From Psychrobacter sp. UBA3483 (GTDB taxonomy: Bacteria; Pseudomonadota; Gammaproteobacteria; Pseudomonadales; Moraxellaceae), in the NCBI RefSeq assembly GCF_002377905.1, contig NZ_DFQS01000037.1, positions 16,095 through 80,094 on the forward strand: a stretch of DNA of 64,000 bases, written 5' to 3'. Under the pieces are notes generated by a model. That model ran no database searches. It saw only the letters and a program-made list of their open reading frames with translations, and had not been told where the DNA came from. The position numbers and the translations under genes are program-made. Below are positions 37,145 to 46,290 of this stretch, one piece after another. Every line of letters begins with the position of its first letter. Position 1 is the first letter of the stretch.

Positions 37145-38038
37145 TTAGCCGAGCAGCCAATAAAACAAGGTAAATAATGGCAGACCAATCAGCAAGCTAT
37201 CTATTCTATCCAATACGCCGCCATGTCCAGCGAGCATAGTACCCGTGTCTTTTACGCCGTGCTGACGTTTAAAGGCGGATTCTAATAAATCTCCAGCGAT
37301 ACCACTTACTGCTAAACCATAGGCGGCCAACAAGCAAACCCACCAGCTAAAAGAAGTGAGCCAAATGCCTAATAGTGTGGCCAATATCGCTGCTAACACA
37401 CTGCCAAAGAGAGCACCTTCGATACTTTTATTTGGGCTGATGGTGGGAGCAAGACCGCGCTTAAAGATTTTGTGACCCAGCAATCGTCCGCATAGATATT
37501 GGGCAATATCATTAAATTGGCTGGCGAATAATACAAAAAACAAAATGCCATATTGTTCGCGCTGCCACGTTAATTGCTGTAAGGCAATCAAGCTGATAAT
37601 CAATGCAATAAAGACAGAACTAAACAGCAAGTCTAAAAGATTTAAACGTGTATAGGTTTGCTTAGAATCAGAAGGCGTTTTGATAAAAGGCTGAGTATTT
37701 GGTTGCAAGCCACGCGCTTGAAGCTTACTAATAAGCCTAGCTTTGCTAGGTAGGTGCCATAATCGTTTAATCTCGTAGCCGCCACGCACACCAATCAACA
37801 AGAAAAAAGCGATGAGCAGCCACTGATAGGGGTATGTGCGAGAGTGTAGGTGTTGACTATTATCAGTTATCTTAGCGATTACATAACAAGCGCAAAGCGC
37901 TGCTAACATGAGCCACCATGAGCGTGCTATAAGATAGATTTTCGGTAAGCGCTGACGCAAGCGAGGTAGGGCAAGCATAGCCCAAACCGAACTTACGACT
38001 AGCATTAGAACCATCACAAACCGTAAGTCAGAAGCCAT
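37145..38038 (-). CDS. Phosphatidate cytidylyltransferase family (CdsA/YnbB-like)
   Basis: Integral membrane enzyme family that makes CDP-diacylglycerol from phosphatidate and CTP. The 297-residue protein has about eight helices and the CdsA signature near the C-terminus: ESAFKRQHGVKDTGTMLAGHGGVLDRIDS (split here: KR...KD...HGG..DR.D). Seen next to YnbA/YnbC-like domains, it is most likely the YnbB counterpart rather than the housekeeping CdsA. Transcribed towards the lipid operon, not with it. Confidence 0.87.
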   Translation of the reverse strand: MASDLRFVMVLMLVVSSVWAMLALPRLRQRLPKIYLIARSWWLMLAALCACYVIAKITDNSQHLHSRTYPYQWLLIAFFLLIGVRGGYEIKRLWHLPSKARLISKLQARGLQPNTQPFIKTPSDSKQTYTRLNLLDLLFSSVFIALIISLIALQQLTWQREQYGILFFVLFASQFNDIAQYLCGRLLGHKIFKRGLAPTISPNKSIEGALFGSVLAAILATLLGIWLTSFSWWVCLLAAYGLAVSGIAGDLLESAFKRQHGVKDTGTMLAGHGGVLDRIDSLLIGLPLFTLFYWLLG

Positions 38039-38116
38039 GTTTTTAGCACTTTGAGGTCGATAGAGAACGGTAATCCACCGTTTTTTTATGGCTGAAGTGG
38101 CAACGTTTAACTGCTG

Positions 38117-40015
38117 TTAGGCGTTAGCAACTGTATATACCGATCCAGCCTCTGTATCATCGATTATAGGCTGAATTAACCAATCAATACCACCTTCTTT
38201 CAACTTTGATAATGGCTCAATCACACTCGTCCGAGGTGTGCTTGTTAAGTTGGGATAATCCTTGCGGTAATGCCCACCGCGGCTCTCATGACGCTGATAA
38301 GCAGATTGTATAATCAAGGTCGCTAATTGCAACTGTCTTGCTAATTGAAAGTAGGGCAGCTCATTTAGAATAGTAGCGTTGTCTTTATGATCGATAGCTA
38401 GTTGATTAGAGTCGTAGCCGTTAAGTTGTTGTTGCCATTGTTGCCATTGTTGTATTTGTAAAAGTGCTTGTTCTAATTGCTGGGCATCACGGGTAATGCC
38501 CATATGAGAGGTCATCAAAGCTTTTAGTTCTACAGTTATTCCAGTGATATCAGCATTTATATTGACGTTGATGTTATGATTGTCATTTTCATTACACCTA
38601 CTTTCACATTCAATAGACGATGGCAAAGTAATGCGCTGACAATCTCGAAGCGTTGGCGCTGTCCAAATATCATGGATTGATTGGTCTGAATTAGCATAAA
38701 TTGACGTTATATCTAGCTTTTCAGTTGCTCTTAGATAGCGTGGCAAGTCAGCAGCGATATTGCGCCCAACGACCACACATTCTAATAGAGAGTTACTCGC
38801 TAAGCGGTTTGCCCCATGCAGACCTGTATAAGCAACTTCGCCTGCGGCATAAAGCCCTGTTACATCGGTCAAACCATTGGCAGACGTCACTACGCCGCCG
38901 CAGCTATAGTGAGCGGTAGGGGCAACAGGAATGGGGTCAGTAGTAATATCAATGCCAAGCTCTAGTAGTGTTTGATCAATTTGCGGAAAATGCTCTTGTA
39001 AAAACGTCGCTGGCAAGTGACTGACATCAAGATGTACATAGCCAAGTCCATTCTTATTAATTTGCTCAGCGATTACACGGGCGACGATGTCTCTTGGTGC
39101 CAGCTCGGCGCGTGTATCGACCTCTAGCATAAAACGTTTGCCCGTTTGTGGACAATATAGCCGCCCACCTTCACCACGCAGTGCTTCGGATATTAGAAAG
39201 CTACTGTCATTTAAGGCTAAGCCGGTTGGATGAAATTGGATAAATTCTAGATTGGCCAAGCGGCAACCTGCTTGCCATGCCATCATCACGCCATCGCCGA
39301 CACAGACATTCGGCGCACTAGCGCGTTTAAACAGCTGTCCTAAACCGCCACTCGCTAATACGACAGCGTGACTACGAAAGGTGAGTTTACGTTGATTGAC
39401 ATGATCAAAAACACGCGCACCTTGGCATTGCTTATTGTGATTAGCGTTATTTTTTAAAAGGCTCAGTGCTTCATGGTAGGGCAAGATAGTAATATTGGAT
39501 GCAGCTTGCACTTTTAGAGTCAAGGCTTCCATGATATGCCGACCAGTTGCATCATCGGCATGTGCAACTCGCCGACAGCCATGACCGCCTTCTTTGGTCA
39601 GATGTAAGTGAGAGAGTTCGAAGCCCGATTTTATATGACTTGCTGATTCTTGCTGGGGAATCTGAGTAAAAGGTACGCCTTGCTCACACAGCCACTGTAC
39701 GGCTTGTTGCCCGGCACTGAGGATATTAGTGGTGTTATCAGTCTCACATAATCCTGCGCCAGCGATGAGTGTATCAGCGATATGATCAGCGACACGGTCA
39801 TTCTTATCTAGACTGGCTGCAACACCGCCTTGGGCATAATGGCTTGAGCAAACATCTATTGCTGCTTTACTTAATACTGTCACACTTAGCGATGTTGGTA
39901 AGGCAAGAGCAGTACTTAGTCCTGCAAGGCCAGCACCAATGATAAGGACGTCTGTCTGGACAGTATCCTCAGCATTATTAGTCTTTATCTTATCAGCTGA
40001 CCATGCCTCGTTCAT
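38117..40015 (-). CDS. nadB: L-aspartate oxidase
   Basis: FAD enzyme converting L-aspartate to iminoaspartate, first step of de novo NAD synthesis. Seen: VLIIGAGLAGLSTALAL near 25, the HYAQGG segment, RRVAHADDATG and GGVVTSANGLTDVTGLYAAGE. The 632-residue protein is about 90 longer than E. coli NadB because of an Asn/Asp-rich insert near 470-500 plus C-terminal additions. The frame could open earlier, but ATG at 40015 sits one base after the nadA stop with GGAG upstream. Operon nadA-nadB. Confidence 0.95.
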   Translation of the reverse strand: MNEAWSADKIKTNNAEDTVQTDVLIIGAGLAGLSTALALPTSLSVTVLSKAAIDVCSSHYAQGGVAASLDKNDRVADHIADTLIAGAGLCETDNTTNILSAGQQAVQWLCEQGVPFTQIPQQESASHIKSGFELSHLHLTKEGGHGCRRVAHADDATGRHIMEALTLKVQAASNITILPYHEALSLLKNNANHNKQCQGARVFDHVNQRKLTFRSHAVVLASGGLGQLFKRASAPNVCVGDGVMMAWQAGCRLANLEFIQFHPTGLALNDSSFLISEALRGEGGRLYCPQTGKRFMLEVDTRAELAPRDIVARVIAEQINKNGLGYVHLDVSHLPATFLQEHFPQIDQTLLELGIDITTDPIPVAPTAHYSCGGVVTSANGLTDVTGLYAAGEVAYTGLHGANRLASNSLLECVVVGRNIAADLPRYLRATEKLDITSIYANSDQSIHDIWTAPTLRDCQRITLPSSIECESRCNENDNHNINVNINADITGITVELKALMTSHMGITRDAQQLEQALLQIQQWQQWQQQLNGYDSNQLAIDHKDNATILNELPYFQLARQLQLATLIIQSAYQRHESRGGHYRKDYPNLTSTPRTSVIEPLSKLKEGGIDWLIQPIIDDTEAGSVYTVANA

Positions 40016-40016
40016 A

Positions 40017-41156
40017 TTACGCCGCTCCAACATTGGCAAATAATTCGCGGTCTTTGACAATGTCACCACTTGCAGCCACACGCTGCTTTTGCGCTTCAGC
40101 AAAATCAAGCATACGTTGGAGTGGTTTTTTGGCAGCTGTCGCCAGCTCAGGCGTCATGAGCACTTCACCGCTACGCTGAGACAGACATTGCTCAATTCCT
40201 TTTAGGCCATTCATCGCCATCCACGGGCAAAAAGCACAACTCTTACAACTGGCGCTTTCACCAGCAGTCGGCGCAGCTAAGAAACGTTTATTTGGCGAGC
40301 GCTTTTGCATCTCGTGCAAGATACCCAAATCTGTGGCAACGATAAAGGTATCGGCATCCATCTCATACGTTGATTGCAACAGCTTACTGGTTGAACCGAC
40401 CACATCGGCCAGCGCTACGACACTATCAGGTGACTCAGGATGCACCAATACTTTGGCGTCTGGGTTTTCCTCTTTTAATTGTAGCAACTCGGTCGCTTTA
40501 AACTCATTATGCACGAGGCATGATCCTTGCCAGAGCAGCATATCGGCGCCAGTCTCTTGCGCGATGTATTTACCCAAATGGCGGTCAGGGCCCCAAATGA
40601 TAGGCTCACCTTTGGCATGCAAATGACGGACGATATCGATACCAACCGAAGAAGTTACGACCCAATCAGCGCGCGCTTTTACAGCAGCACTGGTATTGGC
40701 ATAAACCACCACCGTACGCTCAGGGTGAGCATCACAAAACGCCGAGAACTCATCAGCAGGGCAGCCCAAATCTAGCGAACACTCCGCTTCCAAATCTGGC
40801 ATCAGTACCGTTTTTTCCATACTTAAAATTTTCGCCGACTCACCCATAAAGCGGACGCCAGCGACGACCAATGTCTGCGCACTATGCGCTTGCCCAAAGC
40901 GCGCCATCTCTAGCGAATCCCCCACACAGCCGCCAGTTGCTAATGCCAAATCTTGAATAAAAGGATCGACATAGTAGTGCGCGACCAATACCGCGTTATG
41001 CTCTTTTAATAGCTGCTTAATATTCTCTTCAACCACAAGTCGTTCTGCACGTGGCAAATCCGCTGGGATTTTAGCTTTGGCGTATTCGATATTCATCTGA
41101 GTCGCAATGCGATTATCAGTGCTCATGATTGGCGCGTCGTATGGATAAGTTTTCAT
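40017..41156 (-). CDS. nadA: Quinolinate synthase
   Basis: 4Fe-4S enzyme that condenses iminoaspartate with dihydroxyacetone phosphate to quinolinate. The 379-residue product has VAHYYVDPFIQDLA, the TGGCVGDSLEMARFG segment, and the C-terminal cluster motif SCKSCAFCPWMAMN. ATG at 41156 is chosen because AAAGG lies nine bases upstream; the frame extends ten codons to a TTG. Divergent from the Nudix-like regulator across an intergenic region that carries a palindromic operator. Confidence 0.96.
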   Translation of the reverse strand: MKTYPYDAPIMSTDNRIATQMNIEYAKAKIPADLPRAERLVVEENIKQLLKEHNAVLVAHYYVDPFIQDLALATGGCVGDSLEMARFGQAHSAQTLVVAGVRFMGESAKILSMEKTVLMPDLEAECSLDLGCPADEFSAFCDAHPERTVVVYANTSAAVKARADWVVTSSVGIDIVRHLHAKGEPIIWGPDRHLGKYIAQETGADMLLWQGSCLVHNEFKATELLQLKEENPDAKVLVHPESPDSVVALADVVGSTSKLLQSTYEMDADTFIVATDLGILHEMQKRSPNKRFLAAPTAGESASCKSCAFCPWMAMNGLKGIEQCLSQRSGEVLMTPELATAAKKPLQRMLDFAEAQKQRVAASGDIVKDRELFANVGAA

Positions 41157-41474
41157 AAGTGCAAACCTTTGCTGCGATAACGGCAAACCAATAGCCGCTA
41201 AAAGTGAGTCAGTAAAATATGTGTAAATAACGAGTTTTAATAATTATGCTCATTTTGAGCATAAATACAAGTATTTTTTATAATCTTATTTTAAAGTGAT
41301 ACATAATTCGTCAAGACTTACTTTGCTGGCTATCTCTTTTATTGCCGTCAATAATGTCTATTTACAACGGCAGGCTATGATAGTTTTCGATTCACGCTAT
41401 ACTAAGCATGGTTAGAAACACTTCATTTTAAAACGCTCATTTTACGTTTAAACATAAAGGAAACCTTTAAAGCC
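41157..41474. promoter_or_regulatory. Divergent nadA / nadQ-like control region
   Basis: The 318-bp region separates nadA and the regulator gene. It contains the 21-bp palindrome at 41244-41264. Forward: TATAAT at 41279-41284 with TTGAGC at 41255-41260, 18 bases apart; the latter overlaps the palindrome. Reverse: CATAAT at 41243-41248 with TTGTAT at 41265-41270, 16 bases apart, so the palindrome lies between the two boxes. A repressor bound there would block both. The promoter calls are by eye. Confidence 0.6.
41244..41264. promoter_or_regulatory. Palindromic operator, perfect copy
   Basis: TTATGCTCA-TTT-TGAGCATAA: perfect 9-bp arms. A second, imperfect copy lies upstream of nadC at 42629-42649. 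Occurrence at two nad promoters beside a Nudix-like regulator supports an operator role. The GCTCA/TGAGC core resembles, from memory, the site of the NadQ repressor rather than that of NrtR. Confidence 0.8.
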
Positions 41475-42509
41475 ATGACGTTGTCTTATTCGCATTCGCA
41501 TCAACAAGGTAGCGGCACGACAGAAGTGGTCGCCGTGCTGGTAGCGATTACTGAGCACACCGCGCGCGTTTTGACGGTTGACCAAGGTAAGCTTTTGCCC
41601 AATGGGCCATTAATGCCATTACATCGCTCTTTGCAAGCGGGCGTACGTCAATGGGTCGAGGAGCAAACGCAGCAGCCGCTTGGTTATTTGGAGCAGTTAT
41701 ATACCTTTGTCGATACCAATCGCCGCAATGTCGATGGGCATGCGCTGGTGTATGTGAGCTACCTAGGGTTGGTACAAGAAGCGCAAATGCAGGAGCTGCC
41801 AAGCCAAGCATTATGGCGCGATTGGTACGATTATTTCCCGTGGGAAAATCACTTGGACGGTATGCCGAGTATGATTATGAATCATATTGTGCCGGCGTTA
41901 TTAAGCTGGGCCGATAGCGCCGCAGAAACGGTCGTGCAGCAGCGCCGCCTTCAGCGCATTGGTTTATGCTGGGGAATCAGTGAGCAAATCTTAGCCGTTG
42001 ATAATCTCAAAGATACCGACAAAGCACTCAATACTGATAAAGCTTATGAAAATAGAGAATGGGTGGCTGAGCATGTACTGCTGCGTTATGAGATGCTTTA
42101 TGAAGCAGGGTTAATCCCTGAAGCGTCGACTTATCCACCAAGTTACCAATTGAAATTGCCGACAAATTGGTCGCAGTTAATCGGCGTACCGATGTATTAC
42201 GACCATCGCCGCGTCATTGCCACTGCCATCTCAAGGCTGCGGGCAAAAATTGAATATCGACCACTTATCTTTGGTTTGATGCCGGACGTGTTTACCTTAT
42301 CGCAGCTGCAACAAAGCGTCGAAGCGCTCTCAGGCGTCCCTTTACATAAACAAAACTTCCGCCGTCTACTTGATGCGCAGAACCTTGTCACGGAGACGGG
42401 TCGGAGTAGTAGCGCTCAGCGCGGTCGACCTGCCAAGCTCTATCGCTTCCGCCATGATATTGAGCTACAAAGCTTACTGATGGATAGTAAATTGCCTAAA
42501 CGTAAATAG
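41475..42509 (+). CDS. nadQ: Nudix-like transcriptional regulator of NAD synthesis (NadQ/NrtR type)
   Basis: 344 residues: N-terminal Nudix-fold domain (about 15-150) with YLEQLYTFVDTNRR, the pattern seen in NrtR-type regulators, but without the catalytic Nudix box glutamates (the helix reads GVRQWVEEQTQQ). A C-terminal winged helix-turn-helix (about 240-335) includes FTLSQLQQSVEAL and a basic QRGRPAKLYRF wing. Divergent from nadA, upstream of nadC, with shared palindromes, so probably an NAD-metabolite-responsive repressor. Whether it is closer to NadQ or NrtR needs a profile search. Confidence 0.78.
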   Translation: MTLSYSHSHQQGSGTTEVVAVLVAITEHTARVLTVDQGKLLPNGPLMPLHRSLQAGVRQWVEEQTQQPLGYLEQLYTFVDTNRRNVDGHALVYVSYLGLVQEAQMQELPSQALWRDWYDYFPWENHLDGMPSMIMNHIVPALLSWADSAAETVVQQRRLQRIGLCWGISEQILAVDNLKDTDKALNTDKAYENREWVAEHVLLRYEMLYEAGLIPEASTYPPSYQLKLPTNWSQLIGVPMYYDHRRVIATAISRLRAKIEYRPLIFGLMPDVFTLSQLQQSVEALSGVPLHKQNFRRLLDAQNLVTETGRSSSAQRGRPAKLYRFRHDIELQSLLMDSKLPKRK

Positions 42510-42628
42510 CATCAACTGCATAAGCCTTCCTATACTGAAGCTAAATACTCCTATCAAAGCGAAATCATATTGGTTAATTTTATTAATTTACACCCTTTTC
42601 TTGCGAGGCTTTGCACTTTGCGCTATAT

Positions 42629-42649
42629 TTATGCTCATTTTGAGTTTAA
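42629..42649. promoter_or_regulatory. Palindromic operator, imperfect copy, upstream of nadC
   Basis: TTATGCTCA-TTT-TGAGTTTAA: the left arm and spacer are identical to 41244-41255 and the right arm differs at two bases. It lies 64 bases before the nadC ATG, a good place for promoter control by the adjacent regulator. Confidence 0.75.
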
Positions 42650-42713
42650 TTAAAAGACGTTTTCTTAAGTGTATCAAACGCATATAAATTTCAGGCAAAA
42701 ATAAGGGTCAAAC

Positions 42714-43574
42714 ATGACAGTTAAACAAGAGCCAGCATTGGCTGAAGTATTGCTTAAACCTTTGGTGGAAGTTGCCTTAACGGAAGATTTAGGCAGGCGC
42801 GGTGATGTGACTTCACAAGCGACTATACCAGTAGATATGCAAGCGCAACTACAGATTAAAGCGCGGCAAGCAGGCGTGATATGTGGGATGGATTTAGCGC
42901 GTTTGTCTTTTGCTTTGATTGACGAGCAAATCGAGTTTATAGCGCAAGTCAATGACGGTTTAACGGTCGAGGCGGGTACAGTACTGGCGACAGTCCGAGG
43001 TAACGCGCGAAATTTACTAACCGCAGAACGTACGGCGCTTAACTTTATGACCCATCTCAGTGGTATTGCGACAGACACCAAAAAAATTGTCGATAGTGTG
43101 GCAGAGTATCCTGCACAAATTACCTGTACGCGTAAAACCATTCCTGGACTGCGCATTGTGCAAAAATACGCGGTACGCTGCGGCGGCGGGCGCAATCATC
43201 GCTTGGGCTTAGATGATGCAATTTTAATCAAAGACAACCATATCGCTATCGCCGGTGACATCAAAACTGCTATTCAGCAAGCGCAAGACTTTGCCGGGCA
43301 TCTTATTCCGATAGAAGTCGAAGTCGATACCTTGGATCAGTTAGAGCAAGCGCTAGAGGCTGGCGTGAGTTTGGTGCTTTTAGATAATATGCCACCTGAA
43401 GTTTTATCGCAGGCGGTCGCCATGTGTAAAGGTCGCGCCAAAACCGAAGCCTCTGGTGGTATCACGCCTGAAACCGTGCAAGCAGTGGCCAAAACGGGCG
43501 TTGATTTCATTGCCATGGGGTATTTAACCCACAGCACTACGGCACTAGATATTGGTCTGGATTTTAGTGCTTAA
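42714..43574 (+). CDS. nadC: Nicotinate-nucleotide pyrophosphorylase (quinolinate phosphoribosyltransferase)
   Basis: Converts quinolinate and PRPP to nicotinate mononucleotide, joining the NadB-NadA products to NAD synthesis. The 286-residue protein shows EDLGRRGDVTSQA near 24, TRKTIPGLRIVQKYAVRCGG near 139, HRLGLDDAILIKDNH near 162 and EASGGITPETV near 243. Length is standard. ATG at 42714 follows AAGGGT. Same direction as the regulator gene but with its own operator copy. Confidence 0.96.
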   Translation: MTVKQEPALAEVLLKPLVEVALTEDLGRRGDVTSQATIPVDMQAQLQIKARQAGVICGMDLARLSFALIDEQIEFIAQVNDGLTVEAGTVLATVRGNARNLLTAERTALNFMTHLSGIATDTKKIVDSVAEYPAQITCTRKTIPGLRIVQKYAVRCGGGRNHRLGLDDAILIKDNHIAIAGDIKTAIQQAQDFAGHLIPIEVEVDTLDQLEQALEAGVSLVLLDNMPPEVLSQAVAMCKGRAKTEASGGITPETVQAVAKTGVDFIAMGYLTHSTTALDIGLDFSA

Positions 43575-43848
43575 GATTAACGGTTGGCCTAAATCGATGC
43601 TAAAGCTTTTGACTAATTTTATGGCATAGGTATCGATTAAATAGGTGATTAAAAGGGCAGATTTGTACGGATATGCTATTGAATTGGTAAGGGCGGGGAA
43701 TTAAGCGAAGTTAATGATTTAATAGGCTTATCTGCCTATGCTACAATGCCGCTGCTACCGATTATAAGGTCGTCTTTGCCTGTGCCTGTACTTGTGCATA
43801 ATGACCTTATCTTTTGACCGATTTGACCAATAGATAAGCGAGCGCTCA

Positions 43849-44490
43849 GTGGATACTGAAATTATCAAGATAATCTTAGCCTTTATGGTACTGATTAATC
43901 CCTTTGGCGCCTTGACGTTGTTTTTGGATTCAACTCACGGCTACTCGCTAAATAATCGCCGTAAAGTGGCGCGCGTGGCTTGTCTAACGATTTTTATCAC
44001 TATCAGCTTTTTTACCTTAGCAGGTGAGACGTTGCTAAAAGCGTTGGGTATCTCGATTGGTTCGTTCCAGTTGGCAGGTGGTATCTTGGTATTTTTAATC
44101 GCCCTGAATATGATGAATGGCGAAGGCAACCCGGTTAAGCCTGATCAAGAAAATTTCGATGTTGACCATTTGCACGGCGCGCCGCCGACGATGGCTGCAG
44201 CGGTGGTGCCGATTGCTATTCCCATGATGATTGGACCTGGCGGTATCTCGACGGTGATTATCTATTCATCACAGGTCACTGGTATTTTGCAAGTCTCTGC
44301 TATTTTGATTGCTGGGTTATTTATCAGCTTATTTTGTTATGTGGCGCTGATGGCAGCCGGCCGTATCAGTCGTCTATTGGGTGATACCGGACTTAATATC
44401 ATGAGCCGTATTATGGGCATGTTACTCGCGGCAGTTTCTATTGAAATTATTGTTAATGGATTACGTACCTTATTTCCTGATTTGATGTAA
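43849..44490 (+). CDS. MarC family integral membrane protein
   Basis: Six-helix membrane protein of the MarC/UPF0056 family, 213 residues, function unsettled. Family marks: AFMVLINPFGALTLFL at the N-terminus, VPIAIPMMIGPGGISTVI in the middle and a GLNIMSRIMGMLLAAVSIEI segment near the end. GTG at 43849 is the likely start since it is only a few residues before the first helix; the upstream ribosome binding site is weak. Confidence 0.85.
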   Translation: MDTEIIKIILAFMVLINPFGALTLFLDSTHGYSLNNRRKVARVACLTIFITISFFTLAGETLLKALGISIGSFQLAGGILVFLIALNMMNGEGNPVKPDQENFDVDHLHGAPPTMAAAVVPIAIPMMIGPGGISTVIIYSSQVTGILQVSAILIAGLFISLFCYVALMAAGRISRLLGDTGLNIMSRIMGMLLAAVSIEIIVNGLRTLFPDLM

Positions 44491-44821
44491 GTCTTATTTT
44501 TCTCTACTTAATTAACTTTATCTAGCGCTTTAACTTCACCGCTCGCACGAACTATATTCTCATATATTTAAAACCTCCGATTTTTAGGCTATGTAGAAAA
44601 GCATAGCCGCTGGGTTATTAAATTCCTCAAGTTACTATCAAGAAAAACCTACTTTTTTCAAAAAATACTGTAATTCTAACTTAAAAGGTTGTTTTATAAC
44701 TGCTTTTTTAAGCTTAGTAATACCTATACGAATTTCGATTAATCACCAAAAGTCTGCTATCAAAACGTCATCCATACAAATATGTTATAATAGGGGTACA
44801 ACAATATTATAGGAGTATGTT
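44491..44821. other. 331-bp gap before the tmm gene
   Basis: AT-rich intergenic DNA. It contains a hairpin GGCTATG/CATAGCC (44587-44593 with 44602-44608) without a T-run, so not a standard terminator, and the tmm promoter near its right end. No reading frame of interest. Confidence 0.55.
44783..44791 (+). promoter_or_regulatory. Extended -10 promoter of tmm
   Basis: TGTTATAAT: a consensus TATAAT at 44786-44791 preceded by TGn, the extended -10 form. No good -35 box is seen at the right distance, which fits an extended -10 promoter. It lies about 31 bases before the TTG start of tmm. Confidence 0.6.
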
Positions 44822-46204
44822 TTGAGTAAGAAAAGAATTGCAATTTTAGGTGCAGGTCCAAGCGGTTTGGCGCAGTTACGTGCCTTTGAAGCGGCTCGTT
44901 TAGCGGGGGTAAAGGACTTACCTGAAATAATATGTTATGAAAAGCAAAACGCCATTGGTGGTATGTGGAATTACAGTTGGCGTACTGGTTTAGATAGAAA
45001 CGGTGAACCCGTTCACGGCAGTATGTACCGCTATTTATGGTCGAATGGCCCCAAAGAATGCTTAGAATTTGCCGATTATTCGTTTGATGAACACTTCGGT
45101 GAAGCCATCCCATCGTATCCGCCGCGTGAAGTCTTAAAAGACTACATCATGGGTCGTATCGATAAACAAGACATCCAAAAATATATTCGATTTGAGTGCC
45201 CTGTACGTTGGGTGTCATTTGATGATGACACGCAAAAATTCACCGTGACGGTGATGAATCATAAAACCGATGAGCAAGAAGTAGAAGAGTTTGATTATGT
45301 GGTGGTAGCAACGGGTCATTTCTCAACACCAAATATGCCGTATTTTGACGGTTTAGAAGCCTTCCCAGGCCGTATCCTGCACGCGCATGATTTCCGCGAC
45401 GCGCTAGAATTTAAAGATGAAGACATTTTACTGGTAGGTAGTAGCTATTCTGCCGAAGATATCGGTACCCAGTGCTATAAGTATGGCACCAAGTCAGTGA
45501 CCATCAGTTATCGTAGTCAACCGCTTGGTTATGAGTGGCCTGAAGGCATAAAAGAAGTGCCGTTAGTGACGCATTTTGAAGACGATGTCGCGCACTTTGC
45601 CGATGGTACCAGCCAAAAATTTGACGCCATCATCATGTGCACCGGTTACTTGTTCCATTTCCCGTTTATGCCAGATGAGCTACGTTTGCAGACGCATAAC
45701 TGCTTGTATCCAGCCAACCTTTATAAAGGTATCTTTTGGCAGCCGAACCCAAAGCTGATTTACTTAGGTATGCAAGACCAATATTTCACCTTTAATATGT
45801 TCGATGCGCAAGCGTGGTATGCACGTGATGTGATTATGGGTGATATCAAATTGCCTGATTTGGCAGCACGTGAAGAAGATGAGCAAAAATGGCTCGCAAC
45901 CTATGCCAAATGCGTGACGGTCAGTGATTCAATCGACTTTCAAGCCGCTTATATTCGTGACTTAACCAATACTACCGATTATCCAGAATTTGCCGTTGAA
46001 AAGCAGGGCGAAATTTTAAAAGAATGGCAAAAGGACAAAGCCGAGAACATCATGACCTTTCGAGAAAAGGCCTATCGTTCTACTTTGACGGGGACCATGT
46101 CACCTAAATTGCCAGAGCCTTGGTTGGATATTCTCGATGATTCGCTTGAGCACTTTTTAAACTTAACCTTTGTTAAACCTAAAAAGCGTAAAAAAGTGTC
46201 TTGA
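44822..46204 (+). CDS. tmm: Trimethylamine monooxygenase (bacterial flavin-containing monooxygenase)
   Basis: FAD/NADPH enzyme oxidising trimethylamine to the N-oxide. The 460-residue sequence has FAD motif AILGAGPSGLAQLRAFE, NADPH motif LVGSSYSAEDIG near 202, FMO signature FPGRILHAHDF near 180, and long stretches typical of Tmm such as MYRYLWSNGPKECLEFADY and DQYFTFNMFDAQAWYARDVI. The start is TTG at 44822 with AGGAG eight bases upstream; the ATG at 44818 is out of frame. No other methylamine genes are nearby. Confidence 0.9.
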   Translation: MSKKRIAILGAGPSGLAQLRAFEAARLAGVKDLPEIICYEKQNAIGGMWNYSWRTGLDRNGEPVHGSMYRYLWSNGPKECLEFADYSFDEHFGEAIPSYPPREVLKDYIMGRIDKQDIQKYIRFECPVRWVSFDDDTQKFTVTVMNHKTDEQEVEEFDYVVVATGHFSTPNMPYFDGLEAFPGRILHAHDFRDALEFKDEDILLVGSSYSAEDIGTQCYKYGTKSVTISYRSQPLGYEWPEGIKEVPLVTHFEDDVAHFADGTSQKFDAIIMCTGYLFHFPFMPDELRLQTHNCLYPANLYKGIFWQPNPKLIYLGMQDQYFTFNMFDAQAWYARDVIMGDIKLPDLAAREEDEQKWLATYAKCVTVSDSIDFQAAYIRDLTNTTDYPEFAVEKQGEILKEWQKDKAENIMTFREKAYRSTLTGTMSPKLPEPWLDILDDSLEHFLNLTFVKPKKRKKVS

Positions 46205-46225
46205 GTCTAACCTGATAAATAAAAG

Positions 46226-46259
46226 AACCAAATACGTTTCATAGCGTATTTGGTTTTTT
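46226..46259. terminator. Terminator downstream of tmm
   Basis: AACCAAATACG pairs perfectly with CGTATTTGGTT across an 8-base loop and is followed by TTTT. A short A-rich stretch on the left could let it act for the convergent exporter gene too. Confidence 0.92.
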
Positions 46260-46290
46260 CGTTTTTAGCGTTAATAAACTAAATAAGCTG

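Noticed and set aside
44587..44608. Hairpin GGCTATG/CATAGCC after the MarC gene as a terminator
   Set aside because: Stem of only 7 bp and no T-run after it.
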